From positions 1,984,001 through 2,048,000 of the forward strand of contig NZ_CP025938.1 of assembly GCF_002893765.1 (NCBI RefSeq): a stretch of DNA of 64,000 nt. Direction: 5' to 3'. The notes beneath the pieces were generated by a model. The model saw only the letters and a list, made by a program, of their open reading frames with translations, made no database searches and was not told the origin of the DNA. Source of the stretch: Tamlana carrageenivorans. GTDB lineage: Bacteria > Bacteroidota > Bacteroidia > Flavobacteriales > Flavobacteriaceae. The translations under genes were made by a program, and so were the position numbers. Every line of letters begins with the position of its first letter. Within the stretch, counting starts at the first letter, position 1. Of the stretch, positions 8,371-15,980 are shown piece by piece.

Positions 8371-9588
8371 ATGAGCTATAACGATACGCTTGAGTGGATG
8401 TTTTCTCAACTCCCCATGTATCAAAAACAAGGTGGTTCGGCTTTTAGAAAAGACTTAACCAATACAGTGCTGCTTGACCAGCATTTAAATTTCCCTCATA
8501 ATACGTTCAAATCAATTCATGTGGCTGGAACCAATGGTAAGGGGTCAACAAGCCACATGCTTGCTTCAATATTGCAAGAGGCAGGTTATAAAGTAGGTTT
8601 GTATACATCACCACATTTAAAGGATTTTAGAGAGCGTATTAAAATTAACGGTCTTCCTGTTTCTGAGAACTTTGTGATCGATTTTATTGCGAAACATAAA
8701 GCTTTTTTTAAGTCTCATACCTTGTCATTTTTTGAAATGACTGTGGGTATGGCTTTTCAATATTTTTCAGAAGAAAAGATTGATATCGCTGTTATTGAAG
8801 TAGGTATGGGTGGACGACTAGATTCTACTAATATTATTACTCCTGAACTGTCGGTTATTACCAATATAGGATTAGATCACACCCAGTTTTTAGGAGATAC
8901 TTTAGAAGCTATTGCTTTTGAAAAAGGCGGTATCATTAAAGAAGGGGTGCCTGTTGTGATTGGTGAAACTCAAATAGAGACAGCGCCTGTTTTTGAAGGT
9001 TTAGCTAAAGAACGTCATGCTAAAATTGTTTTTGCCGATCAAGAGGTTGAAGCAGTTTATGCTTCCGATTTGATAGGAAGTTATCAAATAAAAAATATTA
9101 AAACGGCCATGCTAGCAGTAAAAGAACTTCGGGAACAAGGTTTTTTGATTTCCGAAACACAATTAAAAGAGGGCTTGTCACATGTGGTGAAAAATACCGG
9201 ACTTTTAGGTAGATGGCAAATTTTAAATGCTAATCCCAAGGTTATTTGTGATACCGGTCATAACAAAGATGGTCTAATAGAAGTCATGAATCAGCTTTCA
9301 AAAGAAGAATTTGAGCACTTGCATATTGTTTTTGGAGTGGTTAATGATAAAGATTTGACGTCAATTGTCGATTTATTACCTAAAAATGCCACTTATTATT
9401 TTTGCAAACCAAATATTCCTCGTGGTTTAGCTGCGACTGACTTAAAAGCTGCTTTTTACGCTTATGGACTAGAGGGAGATGCTTATAATTCTGTAAATGA
9501 GGCTTATAATTCTGCTTTAAATCAAGCTAATTCTAACGATTTTATTTATGTTGGAGGGAGTACTTTTGTGGTAGCAGAAATAATTTGA
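8371..9588 (+). CDS. folC: Bifunctional folylpolyglutamate/dihydrofolate synthase FolC
   Basis: 405 residues. It has the Mur-ligase-like P-loop HVAGTNGKGSTSHMLASIL near residue 50, TSPHLKDFRERIKING, the central EVGMGGRLDSTNII, and TNIGLDHTQFLGDTLEAIAFEKGGIIK with the conserved metal/carbamylation region. VICDTGHNKDG lies in the C-terminal domain. FolC adds glutamate to dihydropteroate and then to tetrahydrofolate in the cytoplasm. It starts three bases after the TonB-like stop, so it probably shares the nhaD-exbBD transcript, although the function is unrelated. Confidence 0.94.
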   Translation: MSYNDTLEWMFSQLPMYQKQGGSAFRKDLTNTVLLDQHLNFPHNTFKSIHVAGTNGKGSTSHMLASILQEAGYKVGLYTSPHLKDFRERIKINGLPVSENFVIDFIAKHKAFFKSHTLSFFEMTVGMAFQYFSEEKIDIAVIEVGMGGRLDSTNIITPELSVITNIGLDHTQFLGDTLEAIAFEKGGIIKEGVPVVIGETQIETAPVFEGLAKERHAKIVFADQEVEAVYASDLIGSYQIKNIKTAMLAVKELREQGFLISETQLKEGLSHVVKNTGLLGRWQILNANPKVICDTGHNKDGLIEVMNQLSKEEFEHLHIVFGVVNDKDLTSIVDLLPKNATYYFCKPNIPRGLAATDLKAAFYAYGLEGDAYNSVNEAYNSALNQANSNDFIYVGGSTFVVAEII

Positions 9589-9608
9589 AAATTTTTTTAA
9601 AAAAGTTT

Positions 9609-9637
9609 TTGCAAAGTGAAAAAGTAGTGTATATTTG
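9609..9637 (+). promoter_or_regulatory. Promoter of tRNA-Val
   Basis: TTG at 9609-9611 and TATATTTG at 9630-9637 are separated by 18 bases, a full match to the Bacteroidota TTG/TAnnTTTG promoter. The tRNA begins 17 bases after the -7 box, which fits a tRNA primary transcript. Confidence 0.75.
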
Positions 9638-9653
9638 CAGCTCCTAAGTGATA

Positions 9654-9728
9654 GGGCGCGTAGCTCAGTTGGTTCAGAGCACTTGGTTTACACCCAAGGG
9701 GTCAGGGGTTCGAATCCCTTCGCGCCCA
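9654..9728 (+). tRNA. tRNA-Val (anticodon TAC)
   Basis: 75 bases that fold as a cloverleaf. The acceptor stem is GGGCGCG/CGCGCCC, the D-stem GCTC/GAGC, the anticodon stem CTTGG/CCAAG with loop TTTACAC (anticodon TAC), and the T-arm AGGGG-TTCGAAT-CCCTT. The discriminator is A. CCA is not fully encoded and would be added after transcription. Confidence 0.97.
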
Positions 9729-9735
9729 CAGAATT

Positions 9736-9768
9736 AAAAAGCTTGATGATTTTTCATCAAGCTTTTTT
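9736..9768 (+). terminator. Strong intrinsic terminator after tRNA-Val
   Basis: AAAAAGCTTGATGA (9736-9749) pairs perfectly with TCATCAAGCTTTTT (9754-9767) over a TTTT loop, and a T-run closes it. The A-run on the other side makes it usable from both directions. It could originally have ended the minus-strand lipoprotein gene now cut by the insertion sequence. Confidence 0.9.
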
Positions 9769-9799
9769 GATTTTATTACTGTCGCTATTTCAAAATATG

Positions 9800-10133
9800 G
9801 GATCAGTCCTAAAAGTTGGGGACTAGGCATAAATTTGTGCTAATCTAAAGAGGAAGAATTCCTTATTTCTCACACCTCTAAGTTGTTGTCTAAAGGCTTT
9901 GATCTTTGCATTAAAAGATTCAGCGGCCGCATTGGTACTTCTGTTGTCAAAATAGTTTAATATTCCCCTGTAATTTAGGGAGATTGTGTTCATAACAACT
10001 CTAAAGCTTTTAAAGCCACTATTTTCAATTTGATTGTACCAAAGTGCCAATTTAGTCATTGCTATATTTTTGTCTGTACAAGTATTATAAATTACTCTTA
10101 GCTGGTTTGACAAGTCATAAGCTTCCTTTATCA
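9800..10133 (-). mobile_element. Remnant of a second ISAon1-like (ISL3-family) element
   Basis: It begins with a terminal repeat GGATCA-x5-AAAAGTTGGGG at 9800, related to the ends of the complete element next door, and carries the last ~100 codons of a transposase. The remainder is missing: at 10134 the sequence becomes the end of the complete element, and no 5' half is found on its other side. Either the full element inserted into this copy and a deletion removed the rest, or two tandem copies recombined. Confidence 0.8.
9823..10133 (-). pseudogene. Truncated ISAon1-like transposase (C-terminal fragment)
   Basis: The frame ends with RLAQIYA and contains NYFDNRSTNAAAESFNAKIKAF, clearly homologous to the C-terminus of the complete neighbour (NYFDNRSTNASAEAFNAKIKAF) but diverged, so it is a different family member. 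Homology runs from KEAYDLSNQ onward. The roughly dozen residues in front (IPQLLLLIL) are the terminal repeat of the neighbouring element read in frame. No start or catalytic N-terminal half remains, so it is inactive. Confidence 0.88.
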
Positions 10134-10155
10134 GGATCAAGAGCAAAAGTTGGGG
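10134..10155 (+). repeat. Left terminal inverted repeat of the IS
   Basis: 22 bases starting GGATCAAGAGC and ending AAAAGTTGGGG. It matches the right end at 20 of 22 positions (mismatches at positions 9 and 10). Confidence 0.8.
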
Positions 10156-10165
10156 GATTTTAGAA

Positions 10166-11158
10166 TTAAGCAAAAATAGTAGTTAATCTATAGAGGAAGA
10201 ATTTTACGTTTCTTACGCCTCTGAACTGTGCTCTAAAAGCCTTAATTTTAGCATTGAAAGCTTCTGCTGAAGCGTTGGTACTTCTATTATCAAAATAGTT
10301 TAGAATGTTTTGATAGTGAACAGACATGGTTCTGGATATAGTATTAAAGCTTTTAAAGGCTGCTTGTCTAACTTTTTCATCCCATTTAGCTAATCGTGTT
10401 AGTGCGGAAGTTTTATCCTGAGTATTGTTAAAAATCCAAGATAAGTTCTGGCATAGTTTGTATGCTTTTTCTATATCAGGATAGTGTTTAAATAGTATCA
10501 CTGATCTTTTAGCTTGGTTTTCAGTCCACTTATTGCTTGGCTTATAGAGTAAATATCTTCCTCTTGCCAGTAGTTGTTTTAATGTATCTCCGTTTGGAAG
10601 TATTTCAGGTGTGTATTTTAAAGATTTACTTCTAGCGTCTTCTATGGCATCATTTTCAAAATCGATGGCTTCCCACCTGTGTTTTATTCTTATTTCTTGC
10701 AAAGCGTCCAATGCTAATTTCTGCACATGAAAACGGTCTATAACTAAGCAGGCATTGGGGAATGATTTTTTAACAATGAGTCCCATGTTTCCTGCCATAT
10801 CCAGAGTCACTTCTTTAACTTTATTTCTTTGTTTTAAAGGAATTTCATGAAGTATTTTTATCACTGTTTCAGCTTTAGTTCCTTTAACTATAGCTACTAT
10901 AGAGCCTTTCTTTCCTTTGGCATCTTTATTGGTTAAGATGGTGTAGAGTTCGCCATTGCAAAAAGCGGTTTCGTCAAGCGATAGGTAGCTTCCTAGATTC
11001 TCAGGGTACAATAGCCAATCTTTTGCATGGGCTTTTTGATCCCAAGATTTAAAATCACTTAAGTGATCTTTGTACTGGCGTTGCAGTTTCTTGCCGTTAA
11101 CACCGTAGAAAAATCCAATGGTGTGGCAATCCGTAGCTTTAGTATGGACTAATTTCTT
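10166..11158 (-). CDS. ISAon1-like transposase, catalytic part (ORF B)
   Basis: The frame is open from 11158 but has no ATG. The first usable start, TTG at 11011, would drop conserved sequence (TIGFFYGVNGKKLQRQYKDH and onward). The product therefore probably comes from a +1 shift out of ORF A, whose stop at 11139-11141 lies inside this frame. Visible blocks are YLSLDETAFCNGELYTIL (likely first catalytic Asp), VTLDMAGNMG and VIDRFHVQKLALDALQEIR (second Asp region), and NYFDNRSTNASAEAFNAKIK (late Glu region). This is the DDE pattern of ISL3/ISAon1 transposases. The frame is intact to its stop, so the element may be active. Confidence 0.82.
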   Translation of the reverse strand, partial: KKLVHTKATDCHTIGFFYGVNGKKLQRQYKDHLSDFKSWDQKAHAKDWLLYPENLGSYLSLDETAFCNGELYTILTNKDAKGKKGSIVAIVKGTKAETVIKILHEIPLKQRNKVKEVTLDMAGNMGLIVKKSFPNACLVIDRFHVQKLALDALQEIRIKHRWEAIDFENDAIEDARSKSLKYTPEILPNGDTLKQLLARGRYLLYKPSNKWTENQAKRSVILFKHYPDIEKAYKLCQNLSWIFNNTQDKTSALTRLAKWDEKVRQAAFKSFNTISRTMSVHYQNILNYFDNRSTNASAEAFNAKIKAFRAQFRGVRNVKFFLYRLTTIFA

Positions 11159-11498
11159 TTAAAAAATCAGCAAACTCGGCGGTCATCCGTGTTCCCTGTG
11201 CTACTAAATTCCAATCTCTATGAACCACTTCATTGGTTTGCTTATTCAGCCATCTGCGGCGTTTTATATGAAGGTAAACATTTTTACCTCGTATAGGGAA
11301 GTCTTGAACGGTAGCCTCAGAAAAGAAGCCTTTGGAATGAAGTTTAGTTCCATTAAATTCTTCGGGAATCGTGTTTAGTTCTGTAAAATAAAAATGTAGT
11401 GCTTCTCCTTTAATTTCGTGCTTGTCCAAATCAAAATACTTCATAAGTATTTCTGGAAGTAATAAATTGGCTATGGCTAATAATGAATCTGATGACAT
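11139..11498 (-). CDS. ISAon1-family transposase N-terminal region (ORF A)
   Basis: 119 residues beginning MSSDSLLAIANLLLPEILMKYF, the start of the Bacteroidota ISAon1 N-terminal region proteins. The basic stretch IKRRRWLNKQ near residue 86 resembles the DNA-binding part of ISL3 transposases. It ends at TAA (11141-11139), 20 bases inside the ORF B frame. Upstream of the stop is the homopolymeric string TTTTTTAAAAG. Reading past the stop by skipping one base at TAC-TAA joins ORF B in frame. Confidence 0.85.
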   Translation of the reverse strand: MSSDSLLAIANLLLPEILMKYFDLDKHEIKGEALHFYFTELNTIPEEFNGTKLHSKGFFSEATVQDFPIRGKNVYLHIKRRRWLNKQTNEVVHRDWNLVAQGTRMTAEFADFLKEISPY

Positions 11499-11511
11499 TA
11501 AAAATTTTTAT

Positions 11512-12027
11512 TCAAAGATCTTCTTTTTTTAAATACTCCCCAACTTTTGTGCTTGATCCCTCATAGCCAGCAATAACCAACAGTTTTGCTATTAGTGCTT
11601 TAAGGGCTTCTGGCGGATTGCCATGATCGAAAGCTTGAGTTTGGTAAGTATGTTCGTTAACGCTGATTTTTAAGGTTGTTTTGGCTGCTCCGTCAAAAGC
11701 GTAATTCTTGCTAGGTGCTTTTAAATCTGGAATTTTTTCTATTTGAATGGCTTCTAAAATTTCTAATAAATGGTTCCACTCTGAAGCGTCGAGTGTTTCG
11801 GGCGCTCCTGGTTTACCTTGTTTTTTGGTCACTACAACCAGATTTTTAATGACTCTTATTTTATAGTATGAATTTCTACTGGTAGCGAGATATTCAAAAG
11901 TAATTAAGTCTTCGGAAGTTGCTTGCTGTTCTTTAGATATACGGTCTTGATTTTCAGCTTTTGCAGTGTTTGAATTACAGGTTTTTAATGAAATTAAGGC
12001 GAAAATAAGAATGCTTACGAGTTTCAT
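11512..12027 (-). CDS. Putative lipoprotein of unknown function, 3' end replaced by IS sequence
   Basis: 171 residues from the ATG at 12027 (a TTG two codons upstream is less likely). The signal MKLVSILIFALISLKTC with a lipobox-like Cys at residue 17 suggests an envelope lipoprotein. The body (ITFEYLATSRNSYYKIRVIKNL; TLDASEWNHLLEIL) belongs to no family I can name. Genuine sequence stops at VIAGYE; the last residues (GSSTKVGEYLKKEDL) are encoded by the IS right end. Joining 11560 directly to 9799 would read GYEHILK and then a stop at 9785, 17 bases before the terminator hairpin. That may be the original gene end. It lies downstream of sufS on the same strand. Confidence 0.75.
   Translation of the reverse strand: MKLVSILIFALISLKTCNSNTAKAENQDRISKEQQATSEDLITFEYLATSRNSYYKIRVIKNLVVVTKKQGKPGAPETLDASEWNHLLEILEAIQIEKIPDLKAPSKNYAFDGAAKTTLKISVNEHTYQTQAFDHGNPPEALKALIAKLLVIAGYEGSSTKVGEYLKKEDL
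11538..11559 (-). repeat. Right terminal inverted repeat of the IS
   Basis: Read on the minus strand it starts GGATCAAGCAC and ends AAAAGTTGGGG, the mate of 10134-10155. It supplies the artificial C-terminus of the disrupted lipoprotein frame. Confidence 0.8.
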
Positions 12028-12085
12028 AATCAAGTTCTTAATTGTGAATTATGGTTAAACTTACAAAAAGAAATTGAAAAGCGTT

Positions 12086-13300
12086 TTACGCCAACATCAT
12101 TTTTGCTTTTTTAACGCCTTCTACTAAAAGATCAATTTCAGTCTTCGTGTTATAAAAAGCCAATGATGCTCTGACCGTTCCTGGAATTTTGTAGTAATCC
12201 ATGATTGGCTGTGCACAGTGGTGTCCTGTTCTAACAGCAATACCCAGCTTGTCTAAAATAGTACCTACATCATAAGGGTGAATGCCCTCTAAGTTGAATG
12301 AAATCACTGAAGTTTTATGTTTTGAGGTACCATAAATTTTTAAGCCTTCTATTTCTAAAAGCTTTTTAGTGGCATATTCCAAAAGCTCATTTTCGTAAGT
12401 AGCAATGGACTCGAAACCAATGTTATTCATATAGTCGATAGCAGCACCAAAAACAATACCTCCAGCGATGTTTGGTGTGCCAGCTTCAAATTTATGTGGC
12501 AATTCGGCGTAGGTTGTTTTTTCAAAAGTAACTTCGGCAATCATTTCACCACCACCTTGATATGGCGGTAGTTTTTTTAGCCAATCTTCTTTACCATATA
12601 AAGCGCCAATGCCTGTAGGACCACACATTTTATGGGCAGAAACCACGTAAAAATCGACGTCTAATTTTTGAACATCAGGTTTAATATGTGGCGCAGATTG
12701 TGCACCGTCAATAAGAACGGCTGCTCCAACTTCATGGGCTTTTTCAATAATGTATTCAATCGGATTTACGGTTCCTAATGCGTTTGAAACGTGATTTGTA
12801 AAAACGAGTTTCGTATTTGTAGAAAGGAGCTTGTCAAATGCACTCATCACCAATTCGCCATCGTCATTCATAGGAATGACTTTCAACTCGGCACCCGTAC
12901 GCTCACAAAGCATTTGCCAAGGCACAATATTAGAGTGGTGCTCTAAGGCCGACACAATAATATCATCACCTTTTTTTAAAAGTGATGAAAATCCGTTTGC
13001 GACTAAATTGATACCGTGAGTTGTTCCCGAAGTGAAAATAATTTCATGTGAAAACTTAGCATTAAAATGCGCTTGTATTTTATAACGGGCTTGCTCGTAT
13101 AAATCGGTGGCCTCCTGACTTAAAGTATGAACGCCGCGGTGAATATTGGCGTTGTAATTTGAATAGTAGTCTACAATAACATCAATAACCTGTTTTGGGG
13201 TTTGTGATGTTGCTGCATTATCAAAATATACTAAAGGTTTGCCATTTACTTTGCGAGAAAGAATGGGAAAATCTTTTCTTATGTCTTCTACGTTTATCAT
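12086..13300 (-). CDS. sufS: Cysteine desulfurase SufS
   Basis: 404 residues, group II (SufS-like) cysteine desulfurase. The PLP lysine is K224 in VVSAHKMCGPTG and the persulfide Cys is C362 in VRTGHHCAQPIM. ALEHHSN and HVSNALGTVNP are the other cofactor-binding stretches. It takes sulfur from L-cysteine for Fe-S assembly on SufBCD. It is the last suf gene of the minus-strand operon, 127 bases after sufD with a palindromic repeat between them. No sufE or sufU is visible in the window, so its sulfur acceptor must lie elsewhere. Confidence 0.96.
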   Translation of the reverse strand: MINVEDIRKDFPILSRKVNGKPLVYFDNAATSQTPKQVIDVIVDYYSNYNANIHRGVHTLSQEATDLYEQARYKIQAHFNAKFSHEIIFTSGTTHGINLVANGFSSLLKKGDDIIVSALEHHSNIVPWQMLCERTGAELKVIPMNDDGELVMSAFDKLLSTNTKLVFTNHVSNALGTVNPIEYIIEKAHEVGAAVLIDGAQSAPHIKPDVQKLDVDFYVVSAHKMCGPTGIGALYGKEDWLKKLPPYQGGGEMIAEVTFEKTTYAELPHKFEAGTPNIAGGIVFGAAIDYMNNIGFESIATYENELLEYATKKLLEIEGLKIYGTSKHKTSVISFNLEGIHPYDVGTILDKLGIAVRTGHHCAQPIMDYYKIPGTVRASLAFYNTKTEIDLLVEGVKKAKMMLA

Positions 13301-13339
13301 GGCTTGTTTGGTCTGGGCCCCGATTCAGGCGTTTATTGA

Positions 13340-13402
13340 AGCTCCTCTCAGAAAGTCCTTAGATCCCGCTTTTGGTGCTTTTACCGAAAGCGGGAAGGAG
13401 CT
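13340..13402. repeat. Palindromic repeat between sufD and sufS
   Basis: The inner stem CCCGCTTTTGGT (13365-13376) pairs with ACCGAAAGCGGG (13383-13394) with one G-T wobble and a six-base loop. Outer arms AGCTCCT (13340-13346) and AGGAGCT (13396-13402) also pair. In the direction of suf transcription no T-run follows, so it looks more like a dispersed repeat than a terminator. Its wording (GAGCTCCTTCCCGCTTTC on the minus strand) resembles repeats I know from flavobacterial genomes. Confidence 0.6.
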
Positions 13403-13427
13403 CAAAAAATAATTTAATTAAGAGAAT

Positions 13428-14741
13428 TTAAAGGTCGAAACCGATGCTAACCCCTAATTTGTTAGCTATAATTTTATTGATACGTTGTTTAATTTCAGGG
13501 ATTTTAACCGAACTTAACACGTTATTACTAAAGGCATACATTAAAAGTGCCTTAGCTTCTTTTTTAGGAATACCACGCGATTGCATGTAAAACATGGCAC
13601 TTTCGTCTAACTGACCAATGGTACAACCGTGAGAACATTTTACGTCGTCGGCAAAAATCTCCAATTGTGGTTTGGTGTTTATAGATGCTTTATCGCTTAC
13701 TAAAATATTGTTGTTCGCTTGGAAAGCGTTGGTTTTTTGGGCTTCTTTTTCTACAATAATTTTTCCGTTGAAAACCCCTGTAGAGCTATCACCAAAAATA
13801 CCTTTGTAATCTTGATGACTCTCACAATTAGGTTCGATATGGTGTACCAAAGTATTGTGATCGACATGTTGTTTGTCGCTAAGAATAGTTACGCCTTTTA
13901 ATATAGAATCGATACGTTCTCCTTCTTGGAAGAAATTAAGATTATTTCTAATTAATTTTCCGCCAAATGAGAATGTATGTACCGAAGCAATACTTTCACG
14001 TTGTTGCTTAATGAAGGTATTATCAATTAATGAGGCATTTTCGCCATCATTTTGAATTTTGTAATAATCGACAATAGCACGTTTTTTGGTGAAAATTTCG
14101 GTTACACTATTAGTTAAAACAGGGTTTTCTGTTAAACTTTGGTGACGCTCGATAATTTGAACATGCGCATTCTCTTCAGCAACAATTAAGTTACGAGGTT
14201 GAAGTAAGGTTGCCGATTCGTTTCCTGTTGAAAAATTGATAAACTGAATCGGTTTATCGGCAATTTTATTTTTAGGAATGTGTACATAAACACCTTCTTG
14301 TGAAAATGCCGTGTTTAACGATGGTAAACTATCGGTAGTGGCCGCTTTATTGAAATGGTTTTCAATAATTAAACGGTATTTAGGATTTGTTAAAGCAGAA
14401 GACATTAAGCACACATCGATACCATCATGTGTGGTGTTCGATAAATGTGAAGAATATTTTCCATCGATGAAAACCACATGATATGTGTCGATTTCGTGGA
14501 TGAAATATTTTTTAACATCTTTATAATCCAACGCATTTTCTTGCTTAGGGAAAACACTATAATCTTCTTTTAATAATTTATTTAAAGAGGTATATTTCCA
14601 AGCTTCTTCCTTTTTCGTAGGAAAGCCTTTTTCTTCAAATATTTTTATAGCTTCAGATCTCACATTATGAACGAAAGTGTCTACATCGACCTTGTTTTCA
14701 AATGCTAAAAATGATGATACTAATTTGTCTTTTAAATCCAT
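13428..14741 (-). CDS. sufD: Fe-S cluster assembly protein SufD
   Basis: 437 residues from the ATG at 14741; the TTG six codons upstream is not needed. The N-terminal helical part (EKGFPTKKEEAWKYTSLNKLL) is followed by the beta-helix core of the SufB/SufD family. The core has VDHNTLVHHIEPNCESHQDYKGIF and KCSHGCTIGQLDESAMFYMQSRGIPKKEA near the end, where the conserved Cys and His lie. SufD pairs with SufB and SufC as the cytoplasmic scaffold. It sits between the four-helix-bundle insertion upstream and sufS downstream. Confidence 0.95.
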   Translation of the reverse strand: MDLKDKLVSSFLAFENKVDVDTFVHNVRSEAIKIFEEKGFPTKKEEAWKYTSLNKLLKEDYSVFPKQENALDYKDVKKYFIHEIDTYHVVFIDGKYSSHLSNTTHDGIDVCLMSSALTNPKYRLIIENHFNKAATTDSLPSLNTAFSQEGVYVHIPKNKIADKPIQFINFSTGNESATLLQPRNLIVAEENAHVQIIERHQSLTENPVLTNSVTEIFTKKRAIVDYYKIQNDGENASLIDNTFIKQQRESIASVHTFSFGGKLIRNNLNFFQEGERIDSILKGVTILSDKQHVDHNTLVHHIEPNCESHQDYKGIFGDSSTGVFNGKIIVEKEAQKTNAFQANNNILVSDKASINTKPQLEIFADDVKCSHGCTIGQLDESAMFYMQSRGIPKKEAKALLMYAFSNNVLSSVKIPEIKQRINKIIANKLGVSIGFDL

Positions 14742-14759
14742 TGTTATAAATCGTTTCAA

Positions 14760-14785
14760 GTTTAAGGTTTAAAAAGTTTCAAGTT
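14760..14785 (+). repeat. Left inverted repeat bounding the four-helix-bundle unit
   Basis: 26 bases starting GTTTAAGGTTTAAAAAG and ending TTTCAAGTT. The reverse complement of 15193-15216 differs by one substitution and a two-base indel. It lies in the leader of sufD. Confidence 0.6.
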
Positions 14786-14843
14786 GATTACTCGAACCTA
14801 ATTACTTAAACTTGTTTCCTTTAAAATCTTTTTTGTTCAGATA

Positions 14844-15191
14844 TTAAATAAAAGCAGATAAACGCTTGCTTAATTGTTCATATTCTGAAACTAATGTTCT
14901 AAGTTTTTCTTCTGAAATATATTCTGAATCAAAAACCCTATATAATTGTGACCTTGTTTCTCCAGCAGAGCCTTTTGCTATTGAAAGAAATTGACGAAAT
15001 TCTAAATTTCCATCTCTTTCAAAGCCTTCACCGATATTATCCATTACGGATCCGGATGACGCTTTTATTTGGTCTTTTAATCGCTAATCTCTTTTTAAAT
15101 CTGTTTCGTTAGCAATGTCTTTTATTTGATTAAAAAGACGCCTAGCTTCTTTCCATGTTTCTAAATCTTCAAATTTAGTTATCGTTGCCAT
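14844..15191 (-). pseudogene. Four-helix-bundle (S23/IVP-type) protein with in-frame amber codon
   Basis: From the ATG at 15191 the frame reads MATITKFEDLETWKEARRLF and on to ETDLKRD, then TAG at 15086-15084. It continues in the same frame with [20 protein letters not shown] to the end SKRLSAFI. The two parts together make one 115-residue protein of the family encoded in 23S rRNA intervening sequences and scattered through Bacteroidota genomes. The family usually has an aromatic residue before RLKDQ, so TAG is probably a point mutation of TAT or TAC. The downstream half alone could restart at an internal ATG (15044, 66 residues). It sits between sufC and sufD, bounded by inverted repeats. Confidence 0.85.
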
Positions 15192-15192
15192 G

Positions 15193-15216
15193 AACTTGAA
15201 ACATTAAACCTTAAAC
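15193..15216 (-). repeat. Right inverted repeat bounding the four-helix-bundle unit
   Basis: Reads AACTTGAAACATTAAACC and on to TTAAAC on the plus strand, the inverted partner of 14760-14785. It ends eight bases before the sufC stop codon and begins one base outside the start codon of the broken gene. Confidence 0.6.
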
Positions 15217-15223
15217 AGAAAAA

Positions 15224-15976
15224 CTATAAAGAGGCTTCTTCTTTAATCCAATCGTAACCTTTGGCTTCTAGCTCGTGAGCTAATTCTTTACCACCAGATT
15301 TTACAATTTTTCCGTTGTGTAAAACGTGTACGAAATCTGGAACGATATAATCAAGTAAACGTTGGTAGTGTGTAATAACAACTACAGCATTGTCTTTACT
15401 CTTTAATTTGTTTACACCGTTTGCAACGATACGAAGGGCATCGATATCTAGTCCAGAATCGGTTTCATCAAGAATAGCCAATTTAGGTTCTAACATCGCC
15501 ATTTGAAAAATCTCATTACGTTTTTTCTCACCACCAGAAAAACCTTCATTTAACGAACGTGATAAAAATTTACGATCGATTTCTAACATTTCAGACTTTT
15601 CGCGAATAAGCTTAAGCATGTCTTTAGCAGGCATTTCCTCTAAACCTTTTGCTTTTCTAGATTCGTTAATAGCCGTTTTGATAAAGTTTGTTACCGATAC
15701 ACCAGGGATTTCAACTGGGTACTGAAACGATAAAAACACACCTTTATGTGCGCGTTCTTCAGCAGCTAATTCTTCAATGTCTTCACCTTCAAAATAGATT
15801 TTACCTTCGGTAACTTCATACTCTTCTTTACCTGCGATAACAGAAGAAAGTGTACTTTTTCCTGAACCGTTTGGTCCCATAATGGCATGAACTTCACCTG
15901 GTTTTACTTCAAGGTTAATACCTTTTAAAATGTTTTTATCCTCAACACGTGCGTGTAAATTCTCAATTTTTAACAT
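15224..15976 (-). CDS. sufC: Fe-S cluster assembly ATPase SufC
   Basis: 250 residues, a soluble ABC ATPase. Walker A is GPNGSGKST at residues 34-42, the Q-loop is in LSFQYPVEIPGV, the signature is GFSGGEKKRNEIFQ near 146, and Walker B LAILDETDSGLD follows. The DETDSGLD form and the length are typical of SufC. It drives conformational change in the SufBCD scaffold by ATP hydrolysis. It is four bases downstream of the lipoprotein gene that separates it from sufB. Confidence 0.96.
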   Translation of the reverse strand: MLKIENLHARVEDKNILKGINLEVKPGEVHAIMGPNGSGKSTLSSVIAGKEEYEVTEGKIYFEGEDIEELAAEERAHKGVFLSFQYPVEIPGVSVTNFIKTAINESRKAKGLEEMPAKDMLKLIREKSEMLEIDRKFLSRSLNEGFSGGEKKRNEIFQMAMLEPKLAILDETDSGLDIDALRIVANGVNKLKSKDNAVVVITHYQRLLDYIVPDFVHVLHNGKIVKSGGKELAHELEAKGYDWIKEEASL

Positions 15977-15980
15977 ACTT

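Larger units (their letters stand above)
10134..11559 (-). mobile_element. Complete ISAon1-like insertion sequence (ISL3-type)
   Basis: About 1426 bases bounded by 22-base inverted repeats with two mismatches. The left end reads GGATCAAGAGCAAAAGTTGG at 10134; the right end, read on the minus strand from 11559, is GGATCAAGCACAAAAGTTGG, and both continue as GG. It holds two overlapping transposase frames on the minus strand. No matching 8-base target duplication is seen (left flank ...CCTTTATCA, right flank CTCATAGC...), consistent with later deletion against the adjacent remnant. It cuts the 3' end of a lipoprotein gene. Confidence 0.85.

Noticed and set aside
9635..9826. 63-codon plus-strand frame across tRNA-Val
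   Set aside because: It is the tRNA read as protein and runs into the IS remnant.
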